Below, in pieces: positions 9,125 to 16,952 of a stretch of DNA of 48,535 nucleotides. A program made the translations under genes and the position numbers. Positions within the stretch are counted from its first letter, which is position 1. The number at the start of each line of letters is the position of its first letter. Source of the stretch: Methanohalophilus sp. (GTDB taxonomy: Archaea; Halobacteriota; Methanosarcinia; Methanosarcinales; Methanosarcinaceae); assembly GCF_030156785.1 (NCBI RefSeq), contig NZ_JASGLW010000013.1, forward strand, positions 1-48,535, read 5' to 3'. Below the pieces are notes generated by a model. The model had not been told where the DNA came from and searched no databases. It worked only from the letters and a program-made list of their open reading frames with translations.

Positions 9125-10600
9125 ATGAGTGATATCCTGCGACGTGGACGGCTTGAGTTAGTACCTGATAAAGAGATTATGGAATATACCACATCTCTTA
9201 AAGCTGACAGATGGATTTTTGATGCAGACATACTTGTGGATTTTGCACACACTGTTATGCTTACAGAACAGGGGATCATAAAGCGGTCCGCCTCCGAATC
9301 TATTCTTAAAGGTTTAATGCAGATCAGGGACGAAGGAATTGATCAGCTTGATAATTCATACGAGGATATCCACATTGCCTTGGAAGCACGGCTCATCGAA
9401 CTTGTTGGTGAAGACATTGGTGGACGGATGCACTCAGGAAGATCACGCAATGATGAAGTTGCCACATGTATCAGGCTGAGATTACGTGAGGAACTGCTGG
9501 GAATAATGGAAGATTTGCTGCATTTGCGTGCCGTTTTGCTGGATATTGCAGATAAAAATCGGGACACAATAATGCCAGGTTTTACTCACCTGCAGCATGC
9601 ACAACCAACCACCATGGGACACCACATGATGGCACACCAACAGGCGTTTGGAAGAGACTTTGAGAGAGTAATGGATTGCTTTGCCCGCGTGAATCGCTCA
9701 CCGTTGGGAGCTGCTGCGTTTGCCTCAACTGGCTTTGCCATAAACAGGGAAAGAACCCGTGAACTGCTAGGCTTTAATGAAATTATTGAGAACTCAATGG
9801 ATGCTGTGAGTAGCCGAGATTTTTTGATAGAGACTGCTTCAGTGATTGCATGCATTATGGTTAACCTGACCCGCATTGCAGAAGAACTGGTACTCTGGTC
9901 TTCAAAGGAATTTTCATTCATTGAACTTTCAGATCAATATGCATCCACTTCGTCGATTATGCCGCAGAAAAAAAATCCGGATACTGCAGAGCTTTTAAGA
10001 GGAAAAAGCGGAGTTGCAACCGGAAACCTCATGGCATTACTTACAATTTGTAAAGGTTTGCCATTAAGCTACAACAGGGATCTTCAGGAAGCAACACCCC
10101 TCATCTGGAATAGTATCCAGACATGCAGGACATCCCTGAGAATTACAGCAGGAATGCTTGCATCCATGAAAATCAATGAAAATGTGCTTGCAGAACAATC
10201 AACAACCGGATTTACCACTGCTACTGAACTTGCCGACACTCTTGTAAGGGAATGTGATATACCATTTAGAACAGCTCACCAGATAGTCGGTCAACTTGCG
10301 AGGATGGAGGGAGTACCCACATTTGCCGATATTGAACGGGTCGGAAAAGATATTCTTGGGGAAAGTCTCATTGAACGCGGACTCAGTGAACAGATGCTGA
10401 AGGAAGCTCTTGATCCGATGCTGAATGTTAAGAGACGTAATACAACAGGCGGACCTAATCCAGATGAAATCAGCAATTCAATCATGCGGATAAAAAAACA
10501 GCTTTCAGCGGAAGAAGAAAAAGTCACCAATATACGACAAAGCATTGATAGGGCTTTAAATAACCTCATGCAAACTGTGGATAAATACACTGGCAATTAA
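9125..10600 (+). CDS. argH: Argininosuccinate lyase
   Basis: This 491-aa enzyme splits argininosuccinate into arginine and fumarate, the last step of arginine synthesis. It belongs to the fumarase/aspartase superfamily. The superfamily signature is STSSIMPQKKNPD (about residues 278-290). HSGRSRNDEVATCIRLRLREE (first conserved region) and TFTHLQHAQPTT-type region two (GFTHLQHAQPTTMGHH) are intact. The C-terminus is about 30 aa longer than the usual 450-460 aa bacterial enzyme, ending in a coiled, charged segment. The promoter region shares a repeat with the gatD upstream region. Confidence 0.96.
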   Translation: MSDILRRGRLELVPDKEIMEYTTSLKADRWIFDADILVDFAHTVMLTEQGIIKRSASESILKGLMQIRDEGIDQLDNSYEDIHIALEARLIELVGEDIGGRMHSGRSRNDEVATCIRLRLREELLGIMEDLLHLRAVLLDIADKNRDTIMPGFTHLQHAQPTTMGHHMMAHQQAFGRDFERVMDCFARVNRSPLGAAAFASTGFAINRERTRELLGFNEIIENSMDAVSSRDFLIETASVIACIMVNLTRIAEELVLWSSKEFSFIELSDQYASTSSIMPQKKNPDTAELLRGKSGVATGNLMALLTICKGLPLSYNRDLQEATPLIWNSIQTCRTSLRITAGMLASMKINENVLAEQSTTGFTTATELADTLVRECDIPFRTAHQIVGQLARMEGVPTFADIERVGKDILGESLIERGLSEQMLKEALDPMLNVKRRNTTGGPNPDEISNSIMRIKKQLSAEEEKVTNIRQSIDRALNNLMQTVDKYTGN

Positions 10601-10656
10601 ACTTACAGTTAATTTTTATAATCCCGCAAAACCGGAAAGCGAAGGGCAATGGTAAT

Positions 10657-11937
10657 ATGGAACGATCCATCAGTGACATCCAGAAAAAGTTAGAAAATCA
10701 TGATGCCGTTGTTATGACAGCTCAGGAGATTTGTGAACGTGTTGAAAAAGAAGACATAACAATCCGGGATGTTGATGTTGTAACCACCGCCACCCGGGCC
10801 ATTATGAGTGGGACATATGCAGTAATGTCTTTTCCTGCAAAAGCACCTTTCCATTTTACAAGAGCGTCAAAAGTCCTTCTCAATGGTGTACCCACCCATG
10901 TGGGACCATGCCCAAATGAAAGCCTTGGAATACTTGACCTCATGGTTTTCGGCACAGCTCATTCAAGTATAAGGCGCGGATATGGGGCTGGCCACCTGTT
11001 TCGTGATATGGTCGAGCAAAAAACAATTGACGTATCGGTCACCACCAATGACAACAATACGTTCCAGAGCGAGATTACGCTGGATGAGATGCCATACGCC
11101 AAACTCCATTCCACAAGAAACGTTTTCAAAAACTACTCCGCTTTTGTAAACTGTTCGGATATCCCTGTCAATACAATATTCCATGCGACTCCTTTCGAAC
11201 CGGATATGGAAAGTGCTACACTTTCCGGATGTGGACAGATAAACCCTGTGAAAAACGACCCGCTGTTGCAGACAATCGGCATGGGTACACGGGTTATTAT
11301 AAACGGTGGGGAAGGTTTTGTCATCGGGTGCGGTACACGCAGCAGTCCTGAAAAACCAAACCTTACAGGAATTGCTGACATGCATAATATGGATCCGCAG
11401 CTTATGGGGGGATTTTTAACATCTGCAGGCCCGGAATGTATTGTATCCTGGGCGGTTCCTATCCCTGTATTAAATCAATCAATCCTTGATGCCATAATCA
11501 CACCGGACCGAGAAATACCAATGCCGGTGATGGATGTTGACAAAAGAGTTGCCATATCTGCCAGCAACTATGCAGACGCATGGGAAAATGTTGACCTTTC
11601 AGTGAAATTTGAGCCATCTTCATGCCTGCGCTGCAAAGTATGTAAGCCTATTGAAAACTGCCCCATGGACGCCATATACCACAAAAACGAAAAACTGCTA
11701 CTTGACAGGAATTTATGCTTTAATTGCGGACTCTGCGCTACAAACTGCCCCGGGAATGTGTTCAGTGCAGAGCTTGGAGCAGTCCGGGTGGAAAAAGAGG
11801 GAAAAATGCGGGAAGTTCCTATTGTGCTCAGACAGTCCGACCGTAAGAGAGCGCTCAGCATGGCGGAAAAACTAAAGAAAGATATTATTGATGGTTCGTT
11901 TAAACTGACCGGGACGCTCGGGAGGATTCAGCCATAA
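10657..11937 (+). CDS. DUF39 protein with C-terminal ferredoxin domain (methanogenesis marker 16 type)
   Basis: This 426-aa protein has a large DUF39 (COG1900) domain, the family that includes the methanogen L-aspartate-semialdehyde sulfurtransferase of homocysteine synthesis. Conserved-looking cysteines are Cys85 (GPCPNE), Cys166, Cys192 (SGCGQINP) and Cys225. At about 337-390 it carries two 4Fe-4S motifs (CLRCKVCKPIENCP and CFNCGLCATNCP). Domain make-up fits the protein family called methanogenesis marker 16 (recalled, not searched). It is convergent with comE, and the two coding ends overlap by 38 bp (11900-11937). Homology to a sulfur-inserting enzyme plus position beside comDE suggests a role in adding sulfur to sulfoacetaldehyde in coenzyme M synthesis; this is inference. 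Confidence 0.85.
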   Translation: MERSISDIQKKLENHDAVVMTAQEICERVEKEDITIRDVDVVTTATRAIMSGTYAVMSFPAKAPFHFTRASKVLLNGVPTHVGPCPNESLGILDLMVFGTAHSSIRRGYGAGHLFRDMVEQKTIDVSVTTNDNNTFQSEITLDEMPYAKLHSTRNVFKNYSAFVNCSDIPVNTIFHATPFEPDMESATLSGCGQINPVKNDPLLQTIGMGTRVIINGGEGFVIGCGTRSSPEKPNLTGIADMHNMDPQLMGGFLTSAGPECIVSWAVPIPVLNQSILDAIITPDREIPMPVMDVDKRVAISASNYADAWENVDLSVKFEPSSCLRCKVCKPIENCPMDAIYHKNEKLLLDRNLCFNCGLCATNCPGNVFSAELGAVRVEKEGKMREVPIVLRQSDRKRALSMAEKLKKDIIDGSFKLTGTLGRIQP

Positions 11938-12469
11938 ATCTGCTCAGTATTGCTTCCGGAATCATCTGAATTACCGGAACATCCTCATTCCCGGGCTGTG
12001 CCTTGGCCACGATGATACCACTATCCTTTTCTCCTAAGATCGTATGCAGCCTTTGAAGACTATCCACTTCAAAGACATCCCTGTTTCCAGCACCTTGTGC
12101 AACCTCCTCAAGGTTCACATGATTTAAGGTAGCCGTCGGTTGGTTACCTGTAGAACCATAAGCCCCGTTATCAACAATTACAAGCAGGTAATTCTGCGGC
12201 GCCTGAGAAGCAATCGTTGCAAGGGTGCCCATATTCATAAGAATTGAGCCATCACCATCAATTGTTATGACATTGCGCTCAGGTCTGGATAATGCCAGCC
12301 CAAGACCGATGGAAGATGCGAGGCCCATGGAACCCAGCATGTAGAAATTATTAGGCATATCGGAGACACTATACAATTCCTTGCACGGAATGCCTATGTT
12401 GGCAATCAGCAAGGCATCCGAATCCCGTGCCTTGTCCGCAACTTCACGAATGACATCAATTCGTTTCAT
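11900..12469 (-). CDS. comE: Sulfopyruvate decarboxylase, beta subunit
   Basis: This 189-aa subunit binds thiamine diphosphate. With ComD it decarboxylates sulfopyruvate to sulfoacetaldehyde in coenzyme M synthesis. The TPP-binding motif is visible as GDGSILMNMG followed by the Asn-containing VDNGAYGSTGNQPT. The start at 12469 forms a 4-nt ATGA overlap with the comD stop and gives MKRIDVIREV; the reading frame upstream to 12538 is open but lies inside comD. The length matches the separate ComE subunit of other methanogens. Some Methanosarcina have a fused ComDE, as I recall; here the subunits are separate. The 3' end overlaps the convergent DUF39 gene. Confidence 0.93.
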   Translation of the reverse strand: MKRIDVIREVADKARDSDALLIANIGIPCKELYSVSDMPNNFYMLGSMGLASSIGLGLALSRPERNVITIDGDGSILMNMGTLATIASQAPQNYLLVIVDNGAYGSTGNQPTATLNHVNLEEVAQGAGNRDVFEVDSLQRLHTILGEKDSGIIVAKAQPGNEDVPVIQMIPEAILSRFMAESSRASRSV

Positions 12470-12975
12470 GGTTGGCTCCAGAAAGGTATAGGCAACAAAA
12501 TTGCCACCGGTCTTTTTTCCTCGACCGCCCGTATCCACGCGATACGTACTGCCTTTGTAGCATCTGCCTTTGATGATGGAAGATAATATGAAATGCCAAG
12601 AGTATCCAGCAGTGGCGCTGTCATCTCCCCCATTGGCACCTGTGCACAGATTGTTTCGTCCCCTATCCCGCGATGACTTATGATCATAAGCAGAGGAATA
12701 CCGTAGAGCAGGTTCAATGAAGAAAGAGCATTGATAGAATTACCAAGCCCTGAATTCTGCATCAGTATTGCTGCTTTTTTTCCACCCATGTAAGCACCTG
12801 CACACACCCCTACCCCTTCCTCCTCCCGGGTCACAGGTATGTGAATAACGGATGATTCCCTGTCCACCATCGGGATCAGGTCCTTCAGGTTGACACAGGG
12901 GACACTTACGATAAAATCAATACCCACATCCATAAGGCCATTGAATACCGCCTCAGTTGGCGTAATGTCTTTCAT
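12466..12975 (-). CDS. comD: Sulfopyruvate decarboxylase, alpha subunit
   Basis: This 169-aa partner of ComE carries the N-terminal (pyrimidine-binding) half of a TPP decarboxylase: the conserved Glu lies in TREEEGVGVCAGAYMGGKKA, followed by QNSGLGNSINALSSLN. The start at 12975 (MKDITPTEAV) is chosen because the length then equals that of known ComD. GGTGAT lies about 13 nt upstream, and extension to 13041 would overlap the previous gene. It lies 13 bp after the Fe-S protein gene, the only junction in this operon that is not a 4-nt ATGA overlap. Confidence 0.93.
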   Translation of the reverse strand: MKDITPTEAVFNGLMDVGIDFIVSVPCVNLKDLIPMVDRESSVIHIPVTREEEGVGVCAGAYMGGKKAAILMQNSGLGNSINALSSLNLLYGIPLLMIISHRGIGDETICAQVPMGEMTAPLLDTLGISYYLPSSKADATKAVRIAWIRAVEEKRPVAILLPIPFWSQP

Positions 12976-12988
12976 ATCTGAGATTGTA

Positions 12989-13636
12989 TCACCACACTTT
13001 AAGGTCAATACCTTCGATCCGTACTTTTTTTCCTTCAACACCTACAACCACGCCAGAATGAACTTTTTGCATCATACAATACTCAGGAATAAATTTCACA
13101 GTCTGTCCTACTTTCGGAATCCCGCCTTTTGAAACAATACCCTCAAAGGCAAGAATCATCGCAAGCCCCACGTCCTTGAACCGGAAATCTTCCTGACCCA
13201 GCCGATGCAACGGCCCTACAAGATGAATTGTGTATATCCCGGGAGAAACATCAATGACTCTGGCAAAATGCGTAATAGGACACGCCAGTGGCCTGTAGCG
13301 CAGGAAATCACCAGTCTCAATCGTAACCAAGCCATTAAAGGGATGTATCTCTTCCCTGCAGGAACCCTCGTTTTTAAGCGGGGCAAGTATAAAATCCGCA
13401 TTCAGGCCATCTATGACTCCTGTGATTTCTGCCTGCTCACTGCAACCGGAATCATTGCCTTGCAGAAGAGTTATCAATTGATCCAGATGTTCCTTAAACT
13501 GACTCCTTAACAGAAAGGGACATTTTCTGAGAGTATCGGGGTTTTTGATATTAGCAGCAAAATCGGCACAGCGCCTGAAACCACAGCTTCCGCAATTATA
13601 ACCGGGCAGGTGCTTTGTTATCTCATCCAGTTTCAT
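12989..13636 (-). CDS. Fe-S protein with N-terminal 4Fe-4S domain, unknown role
   Basis: This 215-aa protein begins with a PF04060-like Fe-S domain: Cys15, Cys18, Cys23 and Cys39 in NCGSCGFRRCADF followed by RKC. That domain is also found in the corrinoid Fe-S protein and RnfB. The remaining 170 residues are alpha/beta without a motif I recognise; one segment reads YRPLACPITHFARVIDVSPG. The start at 13636 overlaps the GTPase stop as ATGA. Co-translation with cysteate synthase, comD and comE ties it to coenzyme M synthesis, for example electron transfer or sulfur donation, but no function can be claimed from sequence. Confidence 0.8.
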   Translation of the reverse strand: MKLDEITKHLPGYNCGSCGFRRCADFAANIKNPDTLRKCPFLLRSQFKEHLDQLITLLQGNDSGCSEQAEITGVIDGLNADFILAPLKNEGSCREEIHPFNGLVTIETGDFLRYRPLACPITHFARVIDVSPGIYTIHLVGPLHRLGQEDFRFKDVGLAMILAFEGIVSKGGIPKVGQTVKFIPEYCMMQKVHSGVVVGVEGKKVRIEGIDLKVW

Positions 13637-14331
13637 TCCCCCCTGTACTCCGTAAAACCATCCATCTGCCTGAGGACACCCATGTGATGTTTGCGGGCAA
13701 TGCGGGTTTCCCCGGTGCATAGAGAGCATATTGCAAGAGGGGGAGTGTGGCGCAGGACAATGTTATCACAAACATTCATACCTGCCTCGATAAGTTCGGC
13801 AATCTCAGATGCGCCTTTTCCGGTGAGACCATTGGCTTCCACAACCATACAATCAGGATTCACGTCAAGTACTCGTTCCCTGAAAACCTCTCTTTCGGCC
13901 TGGGATACAATATCACCTTTTGTCATGACAACTATATCGGCAGTAGTAAGCAAAGGACCCACCTTCAGAGGTGTGTTCGGCCCTGTAGTAACATCGATAA
14001 CACAAATTGCAAGGCATTTATCAGGATATGGGGCACAACGCAGGCAAAGCCCTGCAGTTTCATTCAGGAGCACATCAGCACCTTCAGCTTCGGCCCATTT
14101 TAGCATCTCCTCGGTATTGTAAATTGTAAAATGATCAGGGCACATGTCTCTGGCAAGCCCCACACGTACCGGGATGTTTAGCCTGTCGAATCGCTGATCA
14201 TCATCTGTCCAGAGGCAGTCAACCTTCACAACTGCAGGTTTATTACCATCCCTTACAAGCACCTTAATGACATGGAGCAAAACAGACGTTTTTCCGGAAC
14301 CCTGAGTTCCTGCAAGTACTACCAGTTTCAT
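13633..14331 (-). CDS. CobW/HypB-like P-loop GTPase, unknown role
   Basis: This is a 232-aa P-loop NTPase. The P-loop is GTQGSGKTS (residues 8-16), a Walker-B-like region ends in LLNETAGLCLRC, and a TKGD motif stands where G3E GTPases have NKxD. Several Cys pairs (CLRC, CSLC) could bind metal. The overall pattern resembles HypB/CobW metallochaperones. It overlaps both neighbours by ATGA (14331-14328 and 13636-13633). In a coenzyme M operon with an Fe-S protein, a role in cofactor insertion or enzyme maturation is plausible but inferred. Confidence 0.8.
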   Translation of the reverse strand: MKLVVLAGTQGSGKTSVLLHVIKVLVRDGNKPAVVKVDCLWTDDDQRFDRLNIPVRVGLARDMCPDHFTIYNTEEMLKWAEAEGADVLLNETAGLCLRCAPYPDKCLAICVIDVTTGPNTPLKVGPLLTTADIVVMTKGDIVSQAEREVFRERVLDVNPDCMVVEANGLTGKGASEIAELIEAGMNVCDNIVLRHTPPLAICSLCTGETRIARKHHMGVLRQMDGFTEYRGE

Positions 14332-15092
14332 GCCATATCCTCCACAATATCACCTCTACGAATAGTTTCCCTTAGAGACATAAGCCAATTATCAACCTCA
14401 ACGATTTTGTTACAGACATGCTGCTCATTGGCACTGGTGGTAATTATGTTTGTCATAGCGCCATTACGAATAACTATCCTGCGGGCCGCCATAAGAGCCA
14501 GCATTGGATCATGGGTTACAACTATGACTATCTTACCCTCACCTGCCAGTAATTCAAGCGCTTCCTGTTTCTTAATACCCGCATTCTCTATCTCGTCTAT
14601 GAGAACTACCGGGGAATCGCTTATCACTGCAATATCTGCAGTCATGAGTGACCTAGACTGTCCGCCACTGAGAACCGTAAGAGGACAATGGGGAGCTATT
14701 GGTTCTCCGGTAAGAGTGTTTGCAAGCTCTATCACCTTCTCCGAAAGACATTCAGCCTTTCCCCTGCTGCGTGCATGCATTTGCAGAAAATCCTCAACAT
14801 TCATATCAGCCAGAAAATGCATGTTCTGGGACAACTGTGATACAAGCTTCTTTCTGGGATCAACACGAGTGCATGCATCAGGTTTTACTCCATCGATAAG
14901 AATAGTCCTCCCTGTTGCAGTGTCTCCCTGTGCAAGCTGCTCAATATCAGCGATGAGCGTGCTTTTGCCTGAGCCGGTGGGACCTACGATACCCAGTATC
15001 TCCCCCGGGCTTACCTCCACGGATCGTATTGGCTCCGGGACACCATCCTTATCCACACCACCAAGAATTGTAAGAATAGGTTTTTTGTTCAT
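14328..15092 (-). CDS. ABC-type ATPase without a membrane partner, unknown role
   Basis: This 254-aa ABC ATPase domain has Walker A GPTGSGKST (about 36-44), signature LSGGQSRSLM, Walker B VVLIDEIENAG and H-loop VTHD. No permease or binding protein lies nearby. The Walker B is followed by IENAG rather than the transporter-typical P-T/V-S-G-L-D, and the Q-loop region is QLSQNMHFL. It therefore looks like a soluble ABC protein, perhaps a maturation or activation ATPase like the methyl-CoM reductase component A2 (AtwA) type, though shorter. It overlaps cysteate synthase and the GTPase by ATGA on both sides. Confidence 0.82.
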   Translation of the reverse strand: MNKKPILTILGGVDKDGVPEPIRSVEVSPGEILGIVGPTGSGKSTLIADIEQLAQGDTATGRTILIDGVKPDACTRVDPRKKLVSQLSQNMHFLADMNVEDFLQMHARSRGKAECLSEKVIELANTLTGEPIAPHCPLTVLSGGQSRSLMTADIAVISDSPVVLIDEIENAGIKKQEALELLAGEGKIVIVVTHDPMLALMAARRIVIRNGAMTNIITTSANEQHVCNKIVEVDNWLMSLRETIRRGDIVEDMA

Positions 15093-16345
15093 AGTCTCGT
15101 ACCAAATACTTCTGTTGCAGCCTCAACAATTCTGTCTTCAGCACATGGATCATCTGCTGACACTGCTATGGATGCAAGCAACTGCCTTGGCTGATAATCC
15201 TGCATCAGGCGCTTTTGCCCGCCACCGGTAATATTCAACACGATACTGTCATCGGGTTTGATGTTGCCCTGCTCCACTGCCTGCATCAGCGAAGCTACTG
15301 CCACGGCTGCAGCAGGATTTATGTCAATTCCTTCTGTTTTTTCGAATAGTGCCTGTGCACCGGACGCCTCTTCATTGGAAACTGCATACATTGTACCATT
15401 TGTGGCTTCAAGGGCATCCCTGACACCGCCTGTGATGGCATAAGGAGGTTTCCTGTTAAAGAGGACATCAGCATACATTCCTTCCGGACATGTGGCTGAA
15501 ACTTCGCCCACGTCATTCCAGAGAGAATAAAGAGGAGCACAAGGAAGACTCTGTCCCAGATGCAAACGCGGGAGCTTTGAGCCGAATCTGCCATCTCCAA
15601 TAAGACGAAGTGACGCTTCCCATGCTGAAATCCCACCGGTGCCACTTCCCACAGCCTGAAAATAGTGATCAAATAACTGTCCTGATGTCAGAACCGCATC
15701 CAGCATCACTGTGCCCATGCCATCCCTTCTGGCAACGTTTTTTGCCCCGCCTTCATTGACAAAACCATCCCTTGCGGCAATATTTCCTGCCAGTGCAATG
15801 GCATCAGAATAATCACCTTCCACTGTGGCAAGACATATGGATGAACTGTCAGCCCTAATGGTCCAAAGCCGGTGCAGGCTGGCTTCCGGAATCACAAGAA
15901 GCAAGGGCTGTCCTGTGATGCTGCATACATTTGCAAACGCCCTTGCGGTATTACCTGCCGATGCCACTACCATGACACGGGTTTCTTTGAGTTCCTTCAA
16001 ACGCTGCATGGTGGGGAAAGCCTCCAGATCTTTGAAAGTACAGGTCATCAGCTCCGCTCCTTTTTCAGGCCAGTAGCCATTAAAAGCTATCCACAGAGAA
16101 TCAAGCCCCAGTTCAGATGCAAAGGCTTCACTTCTGTACGTTACGGTTTTTCCTGAACCCTGTTCTATAATACCATTAACCGGCAGCCAATCATAAAACT
16201 TCCAGATACCCGGCAGATCCAATGGCATCAGCTGCTTTGCCGAGTATTCAGTGCGGAGAAGGGATGTATCATTGTTTTTGCAATTCATGGAATATGGATC
16301 ATGAATCTGCATGCATTGCAAACATCTGACAGCATACTTATTCAT
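15089..16345 (-). CDS. Cysteate synthase
   Basis: This 418-aa fold-type II PLP enzyme is related to threonine synthase. The lysine in MTCTFKDLEA (about residue 104) is the likely Schiff-base residue, SAGNTARAF is the substrate-binding loop and VGSGTGGISAWEA binds the PLP phosphate. Cysteate synthase replaces the phosphate of O-phosphoserine with sulfite to give L-cysteate, which a transaminase and ComDE turn into sulfoacetaldehyde. The choice over threonine synthase rests on the operon with comDE, a link known from Methanosarcina. The N-terminus has cysteines (CLQCMQIHDPYSMNC) resembling a zinc-binding head. First gene of the operon. The aminotransferase is not encoded in this window. Confidence 0.85.
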   Translation of the reverse strand: MNKYAVRCLQCMQIHDPYSMNCKNNDTSLLRTEYSAKQLMPLDLPGIWKFYDWLPVNGIIEQGSGKTVTYRSEAFASELGLDSLWIAFNGYWPEKGAELMTCTFKDLEAFPTMQRLKELKETRVMVVASAGNTARAFANVCSITGQPLLLVIPEASLHRLWTIRADSSSICLATVEGDYSDAIALAGNIAARDGFVNEGGAKNVARRDGMGTVMLDAVLTSGQLFDHYFQAVGSGTGGISAWEASLRLIGDGRFGSKLPRLHLGQSLPCAPLYSLWNDVGEVSATCPEGMYADVLFNRKPPYAITGGVRDALEATNGTMYAVSNEEASGAQALFEKTEGIDINPAAAVAVASLMQAVEQGNIKPDDSIVLNITGGGQKRLMQDYQPRQLLASIAVSADDPCAEDRIVEAATEVFGTRL

Positions 16346-16370
16346 ATATCAGGCTGGGAAAAAGCGTTGA

Positions 16371-16377
16371 TAAAAGT
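16371..16377 (-). promoter_or_regulatory. TATA box of the coenzyme M operon
   Basis: On the minus strand the sequence reads CTTTTAT, centred about 29 bases before the cysteate synthase ATG at 16345. No strong ribosome binding site precedes that ATG, so the operon mRNA is probably leaderless or nearly so. Confidence 0.45.
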
Positions 16378-16582
16378 TTCCCCATTTTGATGAAAATTAT
16401 CCGTATTGTGATAAAAAGCGATGATCAATAATACATTTAGACAAGTTGTGGATGAAATATATTAGTGAAGATATTAAAAGGAAGAAGTATTCGAAAAAGT
16501 GTTGAAAATATTTGCCCCACACAGAAAAGAGCAGGGGATAAGCATATATCAGAGAACTTTTCCGAGGGATGCAGGAGAAAAC

Positions 16583-16672
16583 ATGACTCTCATATCCCGT
16601 ATCATTGCCAAAAACTACGAAGGATATCCTGATCCGCAACCAACTACTTCATTGTATTACCTGCGGTATTGA
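16583..16672 (+). CDS. Small ORF with promoter-like and RBS signals, unknown
   Basis: This 29-codon ORF starts MTLISRIIAKNYEGYPDPQP and ends in an aromatic tail. AGGAG (16573-16577) sits five bases before the ATG, and a TATA-like CATATATC lies at about 16543-16550. Its stop codon overlaps the left target-site duplication of the MITE-like element, so the stop itself predates the insertion. It may be a genuine small protein, a leader peptide or a remnant; I do not recognise it. Confidence 0.3.
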   Translation: MTLISRIIAKNYEGYPDPQPTTSLYYLRY

Positions 16673-16678
16673 AAATAA

Positions 16679-16811
16679 GGCCCTGTAGAAAACCTATGTT
16701 TCAGATATGAACCACAGAGTTCACAGAGAACACAGAGAAGAAGAAAATCCTCTGTGAACTCTGTGTTCTCTGTGGTTCCATTTGCATTCTAAAGAGGATT
16801 TCTACAGAGCC
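16679..16811 (+). mobile_element. MITE-like inverted-repeat element (133 bp)
   Basis: The terminal inverted repeats are GGCCCTGTAGAAAACCT (16679-16695) and AGGATTTCTACAGAGCC (16795-16811), matching at 15 of 17 positions. They are flanked by the direct repeat GAAAATA (16671-16677 and 16812-16818), a likely target-site duplication. Inside are two arms built of 9-bp NNCACAGAG units, left at 16709-16738 and right, inverted, at 16749-16779. There is no transposase gene, so it would need one supplied in trans. It lies about 140 bp upstream of gatD. Confidence 0.75.
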
Positions 16812-16878
16812 GAAAATAGCTACTTTTATGTACCAAGACCTGCAATGAAAGGGCAGTTAACACCTGTTAGATTATCCT
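16812..16878 (+). repeat. Promoter-sized repeat, copy B (upstream of gatD)
   Basis: This is the second copy of the block at 9040-9106. The first TATA-like element is conserved (CTTTTATGTA, about 16823-16832), while the second is degraded. It starts exactly at the right-hand flank of the MITE-like element. It probably supplies the gatD promoter, with a leader of about 100 nt. Confidence 0.65.
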
Positions 16879-16952
16879 TTGAGCCTGTGAAGAAAGCAAC
16901 CGCAGATAAACAGGCAGACAATTATGCATCACAATTACACAAAGGGGAAAAC

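Noticed and set aside
14272-15231. 319-codon plus-strand ORF opposite the ABC ATPase and cysteate synthase
   Set aside because: The minus strand has complete motifs of two known families and overlapping starts and stops; the plus frame has no ribosome site or recognisable domain.
16709-16779. CRISPR-like array from repeated CACAGAG units
   Set aside because: Units are 9 bp, contiguous and inverted across a centre, without spacers; they belong to a transposon-like element.
16782-16952. 57-residue N-terminal extension of GatD
   Set aside because: It begins inside the MITE-like element and runs through the repeated promoter block. GatD homology starts at 16953.
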